A stretch of DNA of 64,000 bases, from the NCBI GenBank assembly GCA_020636135.1, contig JACJYK010000001.1, forward strand, positions 544,501-608,500, in the 5' to 3' direction. Positions 7,263-16,566 of the stretch are shown in pieces. The notes under the pieces were generated by a model, which was given only the letters and a program-made list of their open reading frames with translations, did no database searches and had not been told where the DNA came from. Each line of letters opens with the position of its first letter. The stretch's first letter is position 1. The position numbers and the translations under genes are program-made. Origin of the DNA: Lewinellaceae bacterium. Lineage in GTDB: Bacteria > Bacteroidota > Bacteroidia > Chitinophagales > Saprospiraceae.

Positions 7263-9464
7263 ATGGGGCTAAAATGTTTGTTCTTCTTATTGCTTGTCCT
7301 GTCCGGAACAAGATCCTTGTCCGGGCAAGCCACCATCCGCGGTGCCGTTTACAGTGCCACTACTGGTGATCCTTTGTCCGGTGTGAATCTGGTGACCCGG
7401 CAAGGGGACACCCTGGCCAGGACCGACACATTGGGTTTGTTTGAAATGATAGTTCCTCAGGATAGTTTATTCCGGGTTTGGAAGCCGGGATACCTGGAAG
7501 AGCTGATCCGGTGGGATGGTCAGCCGGCTGTTACCATCAATATGCAGCCTTTTGCATTCAACCTGGATGAAGTGGAGGTGGAGGCTTACCTGCCCAGCCG
7601 CAATGCCACACTCCAGCCCCAGCTGCTTCGTCAGCAAGCCATTCTTGCCCTGGATCCCATCTCTATCGAACGGAGCCTGAATACCATTCCCGGTGTTTAT
7701 ATGCAGACCGGTCAGAACAATACCAATCGCATCACCATCCGTGGAGCAGGCAGCCGCACCTTGTTTGGTACCGATAAAGTAAGGGCCTACTGGAATCACA
7801 TACCGCTCACCGACGGTGCCGGCGAGTCGACCCTGGAAGACCTGGACCTGCAACTGGCGGATGAGATCAGAGTGTATCGTGGGCCTACCAGTGCCCTGTT
7901 TAATGCCGGCCTGGGAGGCGCGATCCATGTGGTTTCCAGTTTGAACAGCGATCGTCCTTTTCTGTATCAAGGCCAGGCACTGGTGGGATCGTTTGGCACG
8001 TGGGGACTCCGTAATGAAGTTCAGACGCAGGTCGGCGAACACCTCCGGATGAGTTTTAGTCAGGCGCGGCAGGTGAGTGATGGCTATCGTGCAAATCAAT
8101 TTTACCGGCGGGATAATCTGGCAACGATGGGTCAGTGGATCCAGGGCCGGCATGTGTTGCAGTGGATGTTGCAGTGGATCGAGACCAAAGGTTTTCTGGC
8201 CAGCTCGATCAATGAAAAAACATTCCGGACGAATCCGGCTGAAGCGGCGGCAAATTGGGCTGGCGTCAAAGGGTATGAGTATTACGTGCGCCTCCTGGGT
8301 GGAGTCCATTACGCCTATGCCCTGGATCGGCGTAACAGCTGGCATGCCGCCGTGTATCAAAACCGTCGGGATGGTTTTGAACGCCGTCCCTTTGATACCT
8401 TTGATGACCTCCATAATTTATTGGGCTGGAGATCTTTCTGGCAATACGAAGGAGACCGGATGCATATTGTCCTGGGTGCAGAAAGCAGCAGGGAAGCGGT
8501 CACCGATAACTATTTTGAAACCCTGGAGTCCGGTACCGGGCCTTTTATAAGCGCCGATCCGCAGAAACGCCAGCATCTGGATGCATTTGGACAATGGAGT
8601 TGGCAAACAAATAATTGGGTATTTGCAGCCAGCGGGCAGTTGCAGAAGGTGCATTACCGGTTTGCCAATACCTATGATTTTCCGGTGATCTTTTCGCCGG
8701 GATTTCGGGTCACGCGGCAACTGCCACGGGATCAGCAAGTTCATTTGCTGATTAACAAAGGAGTGTCGGTTCCCGGGCCAGATGTAGTACGCAACGAAGA
8801 CCGTACCCTGATACCAGGACTGTTGCCGGAACAAGGGTGGAATCTCGAGGGACAATATGTCTATCACGGCAGTCAGGGACTCCAGCTTCAGGCTAATGTA
8901 TATTACCTGTGGGTTCGGGATCAGTTGGTTCTGCGCCGCCTTACCGAGACGATTTCAAAGGTGATCAATGCCGGTTCCACCGGGATGTTTGGAGTTGAAA
9001 TTAATGCCAGTTATCCGTGGGTTCTGGGATCGCATACGCTGACCCAGACGCTGGCCTACACCTTTGCGGATTACCGGTTTTTGGATTTTGAAGACGGCGA
9101 TAACAATTACAGTGGCAACCGGCTGCCAGGATCGCCAAAGCACCGGGTCAATTACCAGTTGGGCTGGGAATACAGGGATCGGTGGCACGCCCTGGTCCAG
9201 CTGATCGCGCAGGATCGCCTGCCCTTGCGGGATGATGGTTCAGCCTGGGGTGATGGTTATTTTCTGATGCATTTTAATGCGGGTTATGCATTTCAGCTCG
9301 GGAAATGGCAGTTCGATGCATTCGGCCAGGTAGACAACCTCACCAATACCTTATATGCGTCCATGTTCCTGATCAATGCCGGTAGTTTTGGGGGGGCTGC
9401 ACCCCGCTATTATTATCCGGGCATGCCCCGCAGTTTTCGCCTCGGTTTGCGGTGGAAAATTTGA
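7263..9464 (+). CDS. TonB-dependent receptor
   Basis: A 733-residue outer-membrane receptor. A signal peptide (MGLKCLFFLLLVLSGTRSL, cut near SGQ) is followed by a carboxypeptidase-regulatory-like domain (about residues 25-95: ATIRGAVYSATTGDPLSGVN), a plug domain (about 130-225: SLNTIPGVYMQTGQNNTN, ITIRGAGSRTLFGTD, IRVYRGPTSALFNAGLGGAI) and a C-terminal 22-strand barrel ending RSFRLGLRWKI. Such receptors take up siderophores, metal chelates, vitamins or oligosaccharides using TonB energy. It is not a SusC type: it is shorter, lacks a SusD partner, and its plug resembles FecA/iron-type receptors, but the substrate cannot be fixed. It is a single gene, followed six bases after its stop by a heptamer repeat array. 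Confidence 0.92.
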   Translation: MGLKCLFFLLLVLSGTRSLSGQATIRGAVYSATTGDPLSGVNLVTRQGDTLARTDTLGLFEMIVPQDSLFRVWKPGYLEELIRWDGQPAVTINMQPFAFNLDEVEVEAYLPSRNATLQPQLLRQQAILALDPISIERSLNTIPGVYMQTGQNNTNRITIRGAGSRTLFGTDKVRAYWNHIPLTDGAGESTLEDLDLQLADEIRVYRGPTSALFNAGLGGAIHVVSSLNSDRPFLYQGQALVGSFGTWGLRNEVQTQVGEHLRMSFSQARQVSDGYRANQFYRRDNLATMGQWIQGRHVLQWMLQWIETKGFLASSINEKTFRTNPAEAAANWAGVKGYEYYVRLLGGVHYAYALDRRNSWHAAVYQNRRDGFERRPFDTFDDLHNLLGWRSFWQYEGDRMHIVLGAESSREAVTDNYFETLESGTGPFISADPQKRQHLDAFGQWSWQTNNWVFAASGQLQKVHYRFANTYDFPVIFSPGFRVTRQLPRDQQVHLLINKGVSVPGPDVVRNEDRTLIPGLLPEQGWNLEGQYVYHGSQGLQLQANVYYLWVRDQLVLRRLTETISKVINAGSTGMFGVEINASYPWVLGSHTLTQTLAYTFADYRFLDFEDGDNNYSGNRLPGSPKHRVNYQLGWEYRDRWHALVQLIAQDRLPLRDDGSAWGDGYFLMHFNAGYAFQLGKWQFDAFGQVDNLTNTLYASMFLINAGSFGGAAPRYYYPGMPRSFRLGLRWKI

Positions 9465-9469
9465 GGGTG

Positions 9470-9560
9470 GGGGTGAGGTTAGGGGTAAAAGGAAAAAGGA
9501 AAAAGGAAAAAGGTATGGGGTGTGAGGTATGGGGTGAGTGGTATGAGGAATGGGTTGTGA
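9470..9560. repeat. heptamer array, 13 units (GGTATGG, GGAAAAA and variants)
   Basis: Thirteen units stay in 7-base phase: ggggtga, ggttagg, ggtaaaa, three ggaaaaa, then ggtatgg, ggtgtga, ggtatgg, ggtgagt, ggtatga, ggaatgg, gttgtga. The array starts six bases after the stop codon of the TonB receptor. The unit GGTATGG is the same heptamer found, in the same sense orientation relative to its upstream gene, after the DUF5916 gene. A shorter caaaaaa run at 9615-9628 lies just before the next start codon. Confidence 0.75.
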
Positions 9561-9638
9561 TATTGATCCGGTAAACCGGCTGATAACGAACTGAGAATAA
9601 CCAGAAAGCAAAAACAAAAAACAAAAAACCATAATGCA

Positions 9639-10097
9639 ATGGCTCATCCTTTACTCAATCCCTGGAAGCGTCGCTGGTATTTTTTAACCCGGTTGCCTTC
9701 CCTTTGGTTTTGGGGAGTACGTATTGAGTCTGTCGATTCGGACCACTGCGTAATTTTTTTGCCCCATAACTGGCGGAGTAAAAATCCGTTTAAGTCCATT
9801 TATTTCTCCGCACTGTGCGGAGCCGGGGAATTGGCCAGCGGCCTGCTGGCACAAGACCATTGTTACCCCAATAATGTATCGATGCTGGTGGTAGAGATGG
9901 AAGCTAAATTCCATAAGAAAGCAGTCGGAGGCATCCGGTTTCGTTGCGATGAAGGCACACGGATCGCGGGGGCTGTTGGCCAGGCGGTTGCGACACAGAC
10001 TCCACAGACTTGCCGGGTACAGGTCAAAGGAGAATCCGGAGGACATCTATCCGTTGAATTGTGGGTTACCTGGTCTTTCCGGGCCCGGACCAAATAA
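9639..10097 (+). CDS. DUF4442 domain protein (hotdog-fold, thioesterase-like)
   Basis: A 152-residue soluble protein of the DUF4442 family, which has the hotdog fold of PaaI/YiiD-like thioesterases. Typical segments are KNPFKSIYFSALCGAGELASG (here 'NPFKSIYFSALCGAGELA', about residues 50-68) and VVEMEAKFHKKAVGGIRFRC. No signal peptide is present; it should be cytoplasmic. The substrate is not known, and catalytic residues differ from classical thioesterases. Its start codon ATG is at 9639 ('accataATGcaATGgctc' contains an alternative ATG out of frame six bases earlier). It probably forms its own transcription unit. Confidence 0.8.
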   Translation: MAHPLLNPWKRRWYFLTRLPSLWFWGVRIESVDSDHCVIFLPHNWRSKNPFKSIYFSALCGAGELASGLLAQDHCYPNNVSMLVVEMEAKFHKKAVGGIRFRCDEGTRIAGAVGQAVATQTPQTCRVQVKGESGGHLSVELWVTWSFRARTK

Positions 10098-10404
10098 GGT
10101 TGTTGACGTAACAATGACGTAAAATTTCACAGGTAACTTCGAGGGTCAAATCACCAATTCTTCAGCATGTAGGCCCTTATTCGTCACATTTGTTTATTAT
10201 TGGCGTATAAGTGGCGTAATATTTTTTAATGATTGGCGAAAAATTGCAGTAGGGAAATAGTTTTTTAACAAAATTTTAATCCTTTTCTTTGTTAAGGATA
10301 GTTGGAGAAAACCAAATGGAATGCCAGCTATTCCAAATTTCGTGAAACAATCTTTTGACTAGGCCTGCATCTAGATTGGCATTCAGAAGGTAACCGGAGA
10401 GAGC
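10098..10404. other. intergenic region upstream of xylB
   Basis: About 307 A/T-rich bases without a credible ORF. It should hold the promoter and control region of the xylose block. I see repeated cgtaa and gcgtaa motifs (for example tgacgtaac, tgacgtaaa, ggcgtaata and ggcgtataa between 10105 and 10220) that might be operator half-sites, but no symmetrical operator, and no exact TAnnTTTG box close to the start. Confidence 0.35.
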
Positions 10405-11916
10405 TTGAAAGACAATAAATATCTTATTGGGTATGATATAGGCAGTTCGTCCATTAAGGCTGCCCTCGTCAGCGTCGACAATGGCAGGACCATTGCGATT
10501 GCCCATGCTCCCGGTACCGAAATGGAGATCCAGGCTCCACATCCCGGATGGGCCGAACAGAATCCTGAACTGTGGTGGAGCTACGTTTGTCAGGCCACCC
10601 ATCAACTACTCTCCGAATCATCCATTCCCTCAGAACAAATTGCAGCAGTAGGTATAGCGTATCAGATGCATGGTTTGGTTGCTGTTGACCAGGGAGGAGC
10701 TGTCGTCCGGCCCTCAATCATCTGGTGCGACGGCCGGGCAGTGCCCTACGGTGACCGCGCATTCCAGGATCTGGGAGCCACTACCTGTCTGACCCACCTG
10801 TTGAATAGCCCGGGCAATTTTACCGCATCAAAATTGAAGTGGGTACAGGATCAGGAACCGGAAAACTACCACAGAATACATAAGATCATGTTGCCGGGAG
10901 ACTACATTGCATACCGGCTGACCAATAAACTGACAACTACGGTAAGTGGATTGTCAGAAGGTACGCTCTGGGATTTTGGCCTGAATGAACCGGCACAAAT
11001 ACTCCTGGATTATTATGGTTTCGATGTGAAGGTGCTTCCCGAATTAGTCCCGACTGTCGGCGTACAGGGATACATCAGTATAGAAGCAGCGGCAGCAACC
11101 GGTCTGCCAGCAGGGATACCGGTGGGTTACCGCGCAGGCGACCAGCCTAATAATGCCTTATCACTTAATGTGCTTGAGCCCGGAGAGGTTGCAGCCACAG
11201 GCGGTACTTCCGGCGTGGTCTATGCCGTCGTGGATCAATACATCTATGATGGTGAAAGCAGGGTGAACGGGTTTGCTCATGTGAACCATCAAGCCGACGA
11301 CCCGCGGGTGGGCATTTTGCTCTGCATCAATGGGGCCGGCATCCTCTACAGTTGGATCCGGAAAGAGATCGCCCCGTCCGGAACTTCCTACCAGGAAATG
11401 GAGAACGCAGCAGCCAGTGTGCCTGTCGGCGCTGATGGTCTGCGCATCCTTCCTTTTGGCAATGGCGCCGAGCGGATGCTATCCAACCAGCAAACCGGGG
11501 TCCAGTGGATCAATCTGCAGCTGAACCGGCACAAACGTGCTCACATCTACCGCGCGGCACTGGAAGGGATTGCTTTTGCCTTTGTATATGGAATGCAGAT
11601 CCTGAAACGCATGGGTGTGGACCTGCAGGTTATCCGGGTAGGTAATGACAATCTGTTTCAGTCCCGCATATTCAGTGAAACCATAGCTAACCTGACCGGT
11701 AGTACCATCGAAGTACTGGATACAACCGGTGCCGTAGGGGCAGCAAAAGCAGCCGGCGTTGCGGCAGGATGCTACACTTCTATACGAGAGGCAGTCCAGA
11801 CTGCTCAGGTTATTCATTCTTACCGGCCACAGCAGCATGCGGATGTTTATCGCGATGCATACGAACTGTGGGAAAAAGATTTAATGAACCAACAAAATGA
11901 AACTGTAACTGTATGA
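10405..11916 (+). CDS. xylB: xylulokinase (FGGY family), TTG start
   Basis: A 503-residue FGGY carbohydrate kinase. The N-terminal ATPase half begins with the phosphate-loop strand LIGYDIGSSSIKAALV; AVGIAYQMHGLV and SIIWCDGRA follow; the second half contains the presumed catalytic aspartate in YRAGDQPNNALSLN and the phosphate motif GEVAATGGTSGVVYA. Identification as xylulokinase (D-xylulose + ATP to xylulose 5-phosphate) rests on this family plus the next gene being xylose isomerase, which it overlaps by four bases (ATGA). There is no in-frame ATG near the start; a TTG at 10405 preceded by the Shine-Dalgarno-like GGAGAG fits the usual N-terminus of the family. Regulation by xylose is expected but no regulator is in the window. 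Confidence 0.92.
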   Translation: MKDNKYLIGYDIGSSSIKAALVSVDNGRTIAIAHAPGTEMEIQAPHPGWAEQNPELWWSYVCQATHQLLSESSIPSEQIAAVGIAYQMHGLVAVDQGGAVVRPSIIWCDGRAVPYGDRAFQDLGATTCLTHLLNSPGNFTASKLKWVQDQEPENYHRIHKIMLPGDYIAYRLTNKLTTTVSGLSEGTLWDFGLNEPAQILLDYYGFDVKVLPELVPTVGVQGYISIEAAAATGLPAGIPVGYRAGDQPNNALSLNVLEPGEVAATGGTSGVVYAVVDQYIYDGESRVNGFAHVNHQADDPRVGILLCINGAGILYSWIRKEIAPSGTSYQEMENAAASVPVGADGLRILPFGNGAERMLSNQQTGVQWINLQLNRHKRAHIYRAALEGIAFAFVYGMQILKRMGVDLQVIRVGNDNLFQSRIFSETIANLTGSTIEVLDTTGAVGAAKAAGVAAGCYTSIREAVQTAQVIHSYRPQQHADVYRDAYELWEKDLMNQQNETVTV

Positions 11917-13247
11917 GTAATGGCCCGGTCATAGGCGATAAGACGTATTTTCCAGGTATCAACCGTATACGATATGAAGGCCGTTTGTCGGATAACCCGC
12001 TTGCATTCAAGTGGTATGATGAAGATCGTGTGGTGGGGAATAAGACCATGAAGGATCATTTCCGGTTTGCCATTGCCTACTGGCATACCTTCTGTGGTAC
12101 CGGAGGAGATCCGTTTGGGCCAGGTACGAAGGACTTTCCCTGGCTCGTTGCAGGCGATGCCATTGCCCAGGCCAAAGATAAAATGGATGCCGCTTTTGAA
12201 TTCATTACAAAAATTGGCGCCCCATTTTATTGTTTTCACGACTTCGACCTCATCCAGGAAGGGAAAGATCTGGCGGAATCGACCAGGCGACTGGAGGTCA
12301 TCACCGATTACGCACAGGAAAAGCAGAAAGCCTCGGGCGTTGAATTGTTATGGGGAACAGCCAACCTGTTCTCCCATCCCCGCTACATGAACGGGGCTGC
12401 GACCAATCCGGATTTGCAAGTCGTTGCTTATGCAGGAGCTCAGGTGAAGAATGCACTCGATGCCACCATAAAATTGGGAGGACACAACTATGTATTCTGG
12501 GGCGGCCGTGAAGGTTACATGTCGTTGCTGAATACCGATACCAAAAAAGAATTGGACCACCTGGCACGCTTCCTGCACATGGCAAAGGACTATGCAAGGA
12601 AGCAGGGCTTTAAGGGTACTTTCTTTATAGAACCCAAACCGATGGAGCCCAGCAAGCACCAATACGATTTTGATGCGGCTACGGTTTTGGGATTCCTCCG
12701 GGCCTATGACCTGATGGAAGATTTCAAACTGAACGTTGAAGTAAATCATGCCACCCTGGCGCTGCACACCTTCCAGCATGAACTGCAGATGGCCGTGAAT
12801 TCCAACGCTCTGGGAAGCATGGATGCCAACCGCGGCGATTATCAGAACGGCTGGGATACGGATCAGTTTCCGAATAACCTCTATGAATTGGCTGAGGCTT
12901 TTCTGGTGATCCTGCCCGGTGGTGGTTTCCAGGGAGGAGGTATTAATTTTGATGCCAAAACCCGGCGTAACTCTACCGATCTGGAAGATATCTTCTATGC
13001 GCACATTGGTGGCATGGACGCTTTTGCCCGGGCATTACTGATCGCTCAGGATGTCTTGGACCATTCGCCGTACCTCGATTTACGGCAGCAGCGGTATGCC
13101 TCTTTCGAAACGGATGAAGGTAAATCTTTCGAAAAGGGACAGCTGAAACTGGAGGATCTGGCAGCACTGGGAAAAACGTGGGGAGAGCCCCAACAAAAAA
13201 GTGGTAAACAAGAATTTTATGAAAACATTATAAATCAATACATTTGA
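11913..13247 (+). CDS. xylA: xylose isomerase
   Basis: A 444-residue class II xylose isomerase, converting D-xylose to D-xylulose in the cytoplasm with two divalent metals. Catalytic His109 and Asp112 are in FYCFHDFD; metal ligands are in FFIEPKPMEPSKHQYDFD, NVEVNHATLALH, GSMDANRGD and NGWDTDQFP, and in INFDAKTRRNSTD. The length and the N-terminal extension MSNGPVIGDKTYFPGINRIRYEG are typical of the Bacteroidota/Firmicutes type. The start overlaps the end of xylB, so the two are translationally coupled. SusC follows after 71 bases, so the operon may continue into the uptake genes. Confidence 0.97.
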   Translation: MSNGPVIGDKTYFPGINRIRYEGRLSDNPLAFKWYDEDRVVGNKTMKDHFRFAIAYWHTFCGTGGDPFGPGTKDFPWLVAGDAIAQAKDKMDAAFEFITKIGAPFYCFHDFDLIQEGKDLAESTRRLEVITDYAQEKQKASGVELLWGTANLFSHPRYMNGAATNPDLQVVAYAGAQVKNALDATIKLGGHNYVFWGGREGYMSLLNTDTKKELDHLARFLHMAKDYARKQGFKGTFFIEPKPMEPSKHQYDFDAATVLGFLRAYDLMEDFKLNVEVNHATLALHTFQHELQMAVNSNALGSMDANRGDYQNGWDTDQFPNNLYELAEAFLVILPGGGFQGGGINFDAKTRRNSTDLEDIFYAHIGGMDAFARALLIAQDVLDHSPYLDLRQQRYASFETDEGKSFEKGQLKLEDLAALGKTWGEPQQKSGKQEFYENIINQYI

Positions 13248-13318
13248 CGCCGAATGATTGATTTTAACAAATCTTTGACTAAATTCATTGATTCATTAGC
13301 TGTATAAAAATTAGGTTT

Positions 13319-16300
13319 ATGGAATGTACTTACTTGTTCAAAATGAGCAGGTTACTGGGCCGGTTTAAGCCCGGAGGCCTGATCATGATGTTGCTTTTCG
13401 CCTGGCAGGTGAGCTTCGCTCAGTCTGTCACGGTGACTGGAACCGTTACCGACGAGACCGGATTCGGTCTGCCGGGAGCTACAGTCTTAATTCAGGGAAC
13501 ATCCAATGGTACGGTCACAGAAGTGGACGGTACTTATTCCCTGAGTGTACAAAAAGGGCAAACTCTGCAATTTTCGTACACAGGTTATCAGACGCAGTCA
13601 GTAGTTGTTGGCGATAATACCGTCATCAACATCAGCATGGCTCCGGATGTAAGCCTGCTGGACGAAGTTGTTGTTACGGGTTATTCCTCGGAGAAAAAAG
13701 CGGACATCATCGGTTCAGTATCGGTGATCAGTACCGAAGACATGAAAACCACGCCTTCGGCCAACTTGACATCCCAGCTACAGGGACGTGCAGGTGGTGT
13801 CGTGGTGAGTGGTAGTGGTGAACCGGGTTCTTCGTCTAAAGTGCGTATCCGTGGATTTACTTCCTTCGGATCCAGTTCTCCGCTTTATGTTATCGACGGA
13901 GTTCCTACGGGAGACGCTTCCAAAGTTAACCCGCAGGACATCGAGTCCATCCAGGTGTTGAAAGATGCTACTTCAGCGTCAATCTATGGTGCTCGCGCCG
14001 CTCAGGGTGTAATCATCATCACCACCAAACAAGGACAAGCTGGTACACTCAGACTGACCTATGATGGTTATGTTGGTACCCAGCAATTCCCTTACAATCG
14101 CGCTCCGGACCTGTTGAATACTGCAGATTATGTTAAATACCTGCAGAAGAACAACGGTACGAGCTTCACCCACCCGGTATTCGGCAACCTGGCCAACCCG
14201 GTTATTCCTGATTACATCGTGGTCAGCAATGGCTTCAAAGGTGGTGTGAAAGCCGGTGACCCACGGGCCAATCCGGATCTGTACTCCATTGAGAATTACC
14301 GTGATATTTATCAGATTATGCCGTTGTCCGATGGTACCGACTGGTTCCGTGAAGCAACGCAGTCTGGATTTATGCAATCGCACCAGTTGACGGCTAGTGG
14401 AGGTTCTGACAAAGGAGTGTATTCTCTTGGTTTCAATTACTTTAATCAGGAAGGTACCTTGAAGTATTCCGGTTACAAGCGCTACGCTGTCCGGGCCAAT
14501 ACCTCATTCAATCCTAAAAAATACCTGCGCTTGGGTGAAAACATTCAGGTGCTGTACGAAGACTTTTCAGCAGGTGGTACTGGTAACCGTACGGAAGGCA
14601 GTGCTTTCGCACAGATGTTCCGGATGGTACCCTATATTCCTGTTTACGACATCAACGGTGGTTGGGGTGGTAACGGTGTTGGAGAATCCGGTAACGGTTC
14701 CAACCCGGTTGCTAACGTCTATCGTCAGAAAGACAACCTGAGCTACAACTACAAGATCTTTGGTAACGTATTTGCCGAAATCATGCCGATCAAGAATTTG
14801 ACCCTGCGTACCTCCTATGGTATTGATTATGGAAATAACAACTATAAAAGCTATACCTGGCAGACCTACGAACGTTCTGAAAACGTCGGTCTGACTCAGT
14901 TGGGACAAGGTTCTACCTACAACTTGTTCTGGACCTGGACCAACACCGCAACCTATGAATTGCCTTTGGGCGATCACAACATCAAAGTATTGGCAGGTAC
15001 CGAAGCCATCAAAGGCTTTGGAGACGGGATCACCGTATCTTCCAACACCTTCGACTTTGAAGACCCAGAATTCGTTACCCTGAATACCGATCAGGCTGTA
15101 AACGACGTTTCTTCACCATTGTTCCGTCAGACGCTTGCTTCCGTCTTTGGAAAGATCGACTATTCATACCAGGGCAAATACCTGTTGAATGCAACTGTAC
15201 GCCGGGACGGTTCTTCCAAATTTGGTACCGATAACCGGTATGGTATCTTCCCCGCCTTCGGTGTGGGATGGCGTATTTCACAGGAAGGCTTCATGGATAA
15301 TGTTTCCTTCATCGATGACCTGAAAATCCGCGGTGGCTGGGGACAGTTAGGTAGTGAGCGCGTGGTTGATGCCAATAACCAGTACTCCATCTTCTTCTTC
15401 AACGTGGGTGCAACCAACTACGACATCAACCGTCAGCAGACAGGTACCGCACAAGGTTACGCTGCTAAACGTTCAGGTAGTGCTGCAACCAAGTGGGAAA
15501 CTTCAGAGACAACCAACATTGGATTTGACGCTTCCTTGTTCAACTACAAAGTTGATGTTTCTTTCAACTGGTTCAACAACGATACGAAAGACCTTTTGGT
15601 ACAACGTGTACGGAATGGTTTGGAACCGTTGGTTATCCAGCCTTTCATCAACATTGGTAAGATGCGTAACCGTGGATTTGACTTCAATGCAACCTATCAT
15701 GGCGGTGCAAAGAGTGAATTCAAATGGGATGCTACGCTGACCTTTACACATTACAAGAATACGGTTCTCGACATTGACGGTAATCCGGAGACTTTCTTCT
15801 CTTCAGGCACCTCTCGCTTTGGTAACGCCTTCAGAACACAGGCAGGTCACCCGATCTCTTCCTTCGTAGGATTCCAGATCGATGGTTTCTTTGAAACACA
15901 GGCCGACCTCGAAGCATTGGATCAGCCAAACGCAGTGATTGGTTCTTGGAGATTTAAAGATCAGAATGGAGACGGTGTCATCAATGACGACGACCGTACC
16001 TTCATTGGTAGCCCTCACCCGGACTTTGTTGCCGGTTTGAACCTGGGTGCTCATTACCGTAACTGGGACTTGAACTCCTTCTTCGTATGGAACTATGGCA
16101 ACGAGCTGTATAACTACACCAAAAACTTCTATGAAATGCGTTATTTCGTAGGTGGTGTTGGTCGTAGAGTGTTGGAAGATGGCTGGGAACCTGGTAAATC
16201 GGATGCAGCCCTGCCTAAATTGGCTCCCGGTACCGAATCTGGTTATACCGAATTGATCCGGAACTCTTCAATGGATTACTACGTAGAAAGCGGTTCCTAC

Positions 16301-16546
16301 TTCCGGGCTAAAACTGTTCAGTTGGGCTATACCTTGCCTCAGAACATCATGGACCGCCTGCAATTGGGCAGCATCCGTCTGTATGTTCAGGCTCAGAACC
16401 TGTTTACTATCACTCCTTACTCAGGAGTTGAACCAGACATTACGATTAACGGTACGGACACCTCGAACGACTTGCGGATGGGATACGATGAAACAAGTTA
16501 TCCGCAGAGTAAGCAATTCCTGTTTGGCTTGAACGTAACCTTCTAA
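13319..16546 (+). CDS. SusC/RagA family TonB-linked outer-membrane protein
   Basis: A 1075-residue SusC-like transporter, forming with the SusD lipoprotein downstream a 'pedal-bin' uptake complex for oligosaccharides or other large nutrients. A signal peptide ends near VSFAQ (about residue 35), then a carboxypeptidase-regulatory-like domain (VTVTGTVTDETGFGLPGATV), the TonB-box region DEVVVTGYSSEKKADIIGSV, the plug (SSPLYVIDGVPTGDASKVNP, SIYGARAAQGVIIITTKQG) and the barrel ending SKQFLFGLNVTF. The ORF start at 13319 may be too long; Met9 (13343) gives a more ordinary signal peptide. Position after xylBA suggests a pentose-containing substrate, but this is inference. Codon use in this gene and in susD looks more biased (many AAC, GGT, TTC) than its neighbours, as in highly expressed genes. 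Confidence 0.95.
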   Translation: MECTYLFKMSRLLGRFKPGGLIMMLLFAWQVSFAQSVTVTGTVTDETGFGLPGATVLIQGTSNGTVTEVDGTYSLSVQKGQTLQFSYTGYQTQSVVVGDNTVINISMAPDVSLLDEVVVTGYSSEKKADIIGSVSVISTEDMKTTPSANLTSQLQGRAGGVVVSGSGEPGSSSKVRIRGFTSFGSSSPLYVIDGVPTGDASKVNPQDIESIQVLKDATSASIYGARAAQGVIIITTKQGQAGTLRLTYDGYVGTQQFPYNRAPDLLNTADYVKYLQKNNGTSFTHPVFGNLANPVIPDYIVVSNGFKGGVKAGDPRANPDLYSIENYRDIYQIMPLSDGTDWFREATQSGFMQSHQLTASGGSDKGVYSLGFNYFNQEGTLKYSGYKRYAVRANTSFNPKKYLRLGENIQVLYEDFSAGGTGNRTEGSAFAQMFRMVPYIPVYDINGGWGGNGVGESGNGSNPVANVYRQKDNLSYNYKIFGNVFAEIMPIKNLTLRTSYGIDYGNNNYKSYTWQTYERSENVGLTQLGQGSTYNLFWTWTNTATYELPLGDHNIKVLAGTEAIKGFGDGITVSSNTFDFEDPEFVTLNTDQAVNDVSSPLFRQTLASVFGKIDYSYQGKYLLNATVRRDGSSKFGTDNRYGIFPAFGVGWRISQEGFMDNVSFIDDLKIRGGWGQLGSERVVDANNQYSIFFFNVGATNYDINRQQTGTAQGYAAKRSGSAATKWETSETTNIGFDASLFNYKVDVSFNWFNNDTKDLLVQRVRNGLEPLVIQPFINIGKMRNRGFDFNATYHGGAKSEFKWDATLTFTHYKNTVLDIDGNPETFFSSGTSRFGNAFRTQAGHPISSFVGFQIDGFFETQADLEALDQPNAVIGSWRFKDQNGDGVINDDDRTFIGSPHPDFVAGLNLGAHYRNWDLNSFFVWNYGNELYNYTKNFYEMRYFVGGVGRRVLEDGWEPGKSDAALPKLAPGTESGYTELIRNSSMDYYVESGSYFRAKTVQLGYTLPQNIMDRLQLGSIRLYVQAQNLFTITPYSGVEPDITINGTDTSNDLRMGYDETSYPQSKQFLFGLNVTF

Positions 16547-16566
16547 TCTTAAAACCATAAAGACAT

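Noticed and set aside
7467..8414. A 315-residue minus-strand ORF inside the TonB receptor gene.
   Set aside because: It is the shadow of the plus-strand coding frame; the receptor motifs are clear on the plus strand.
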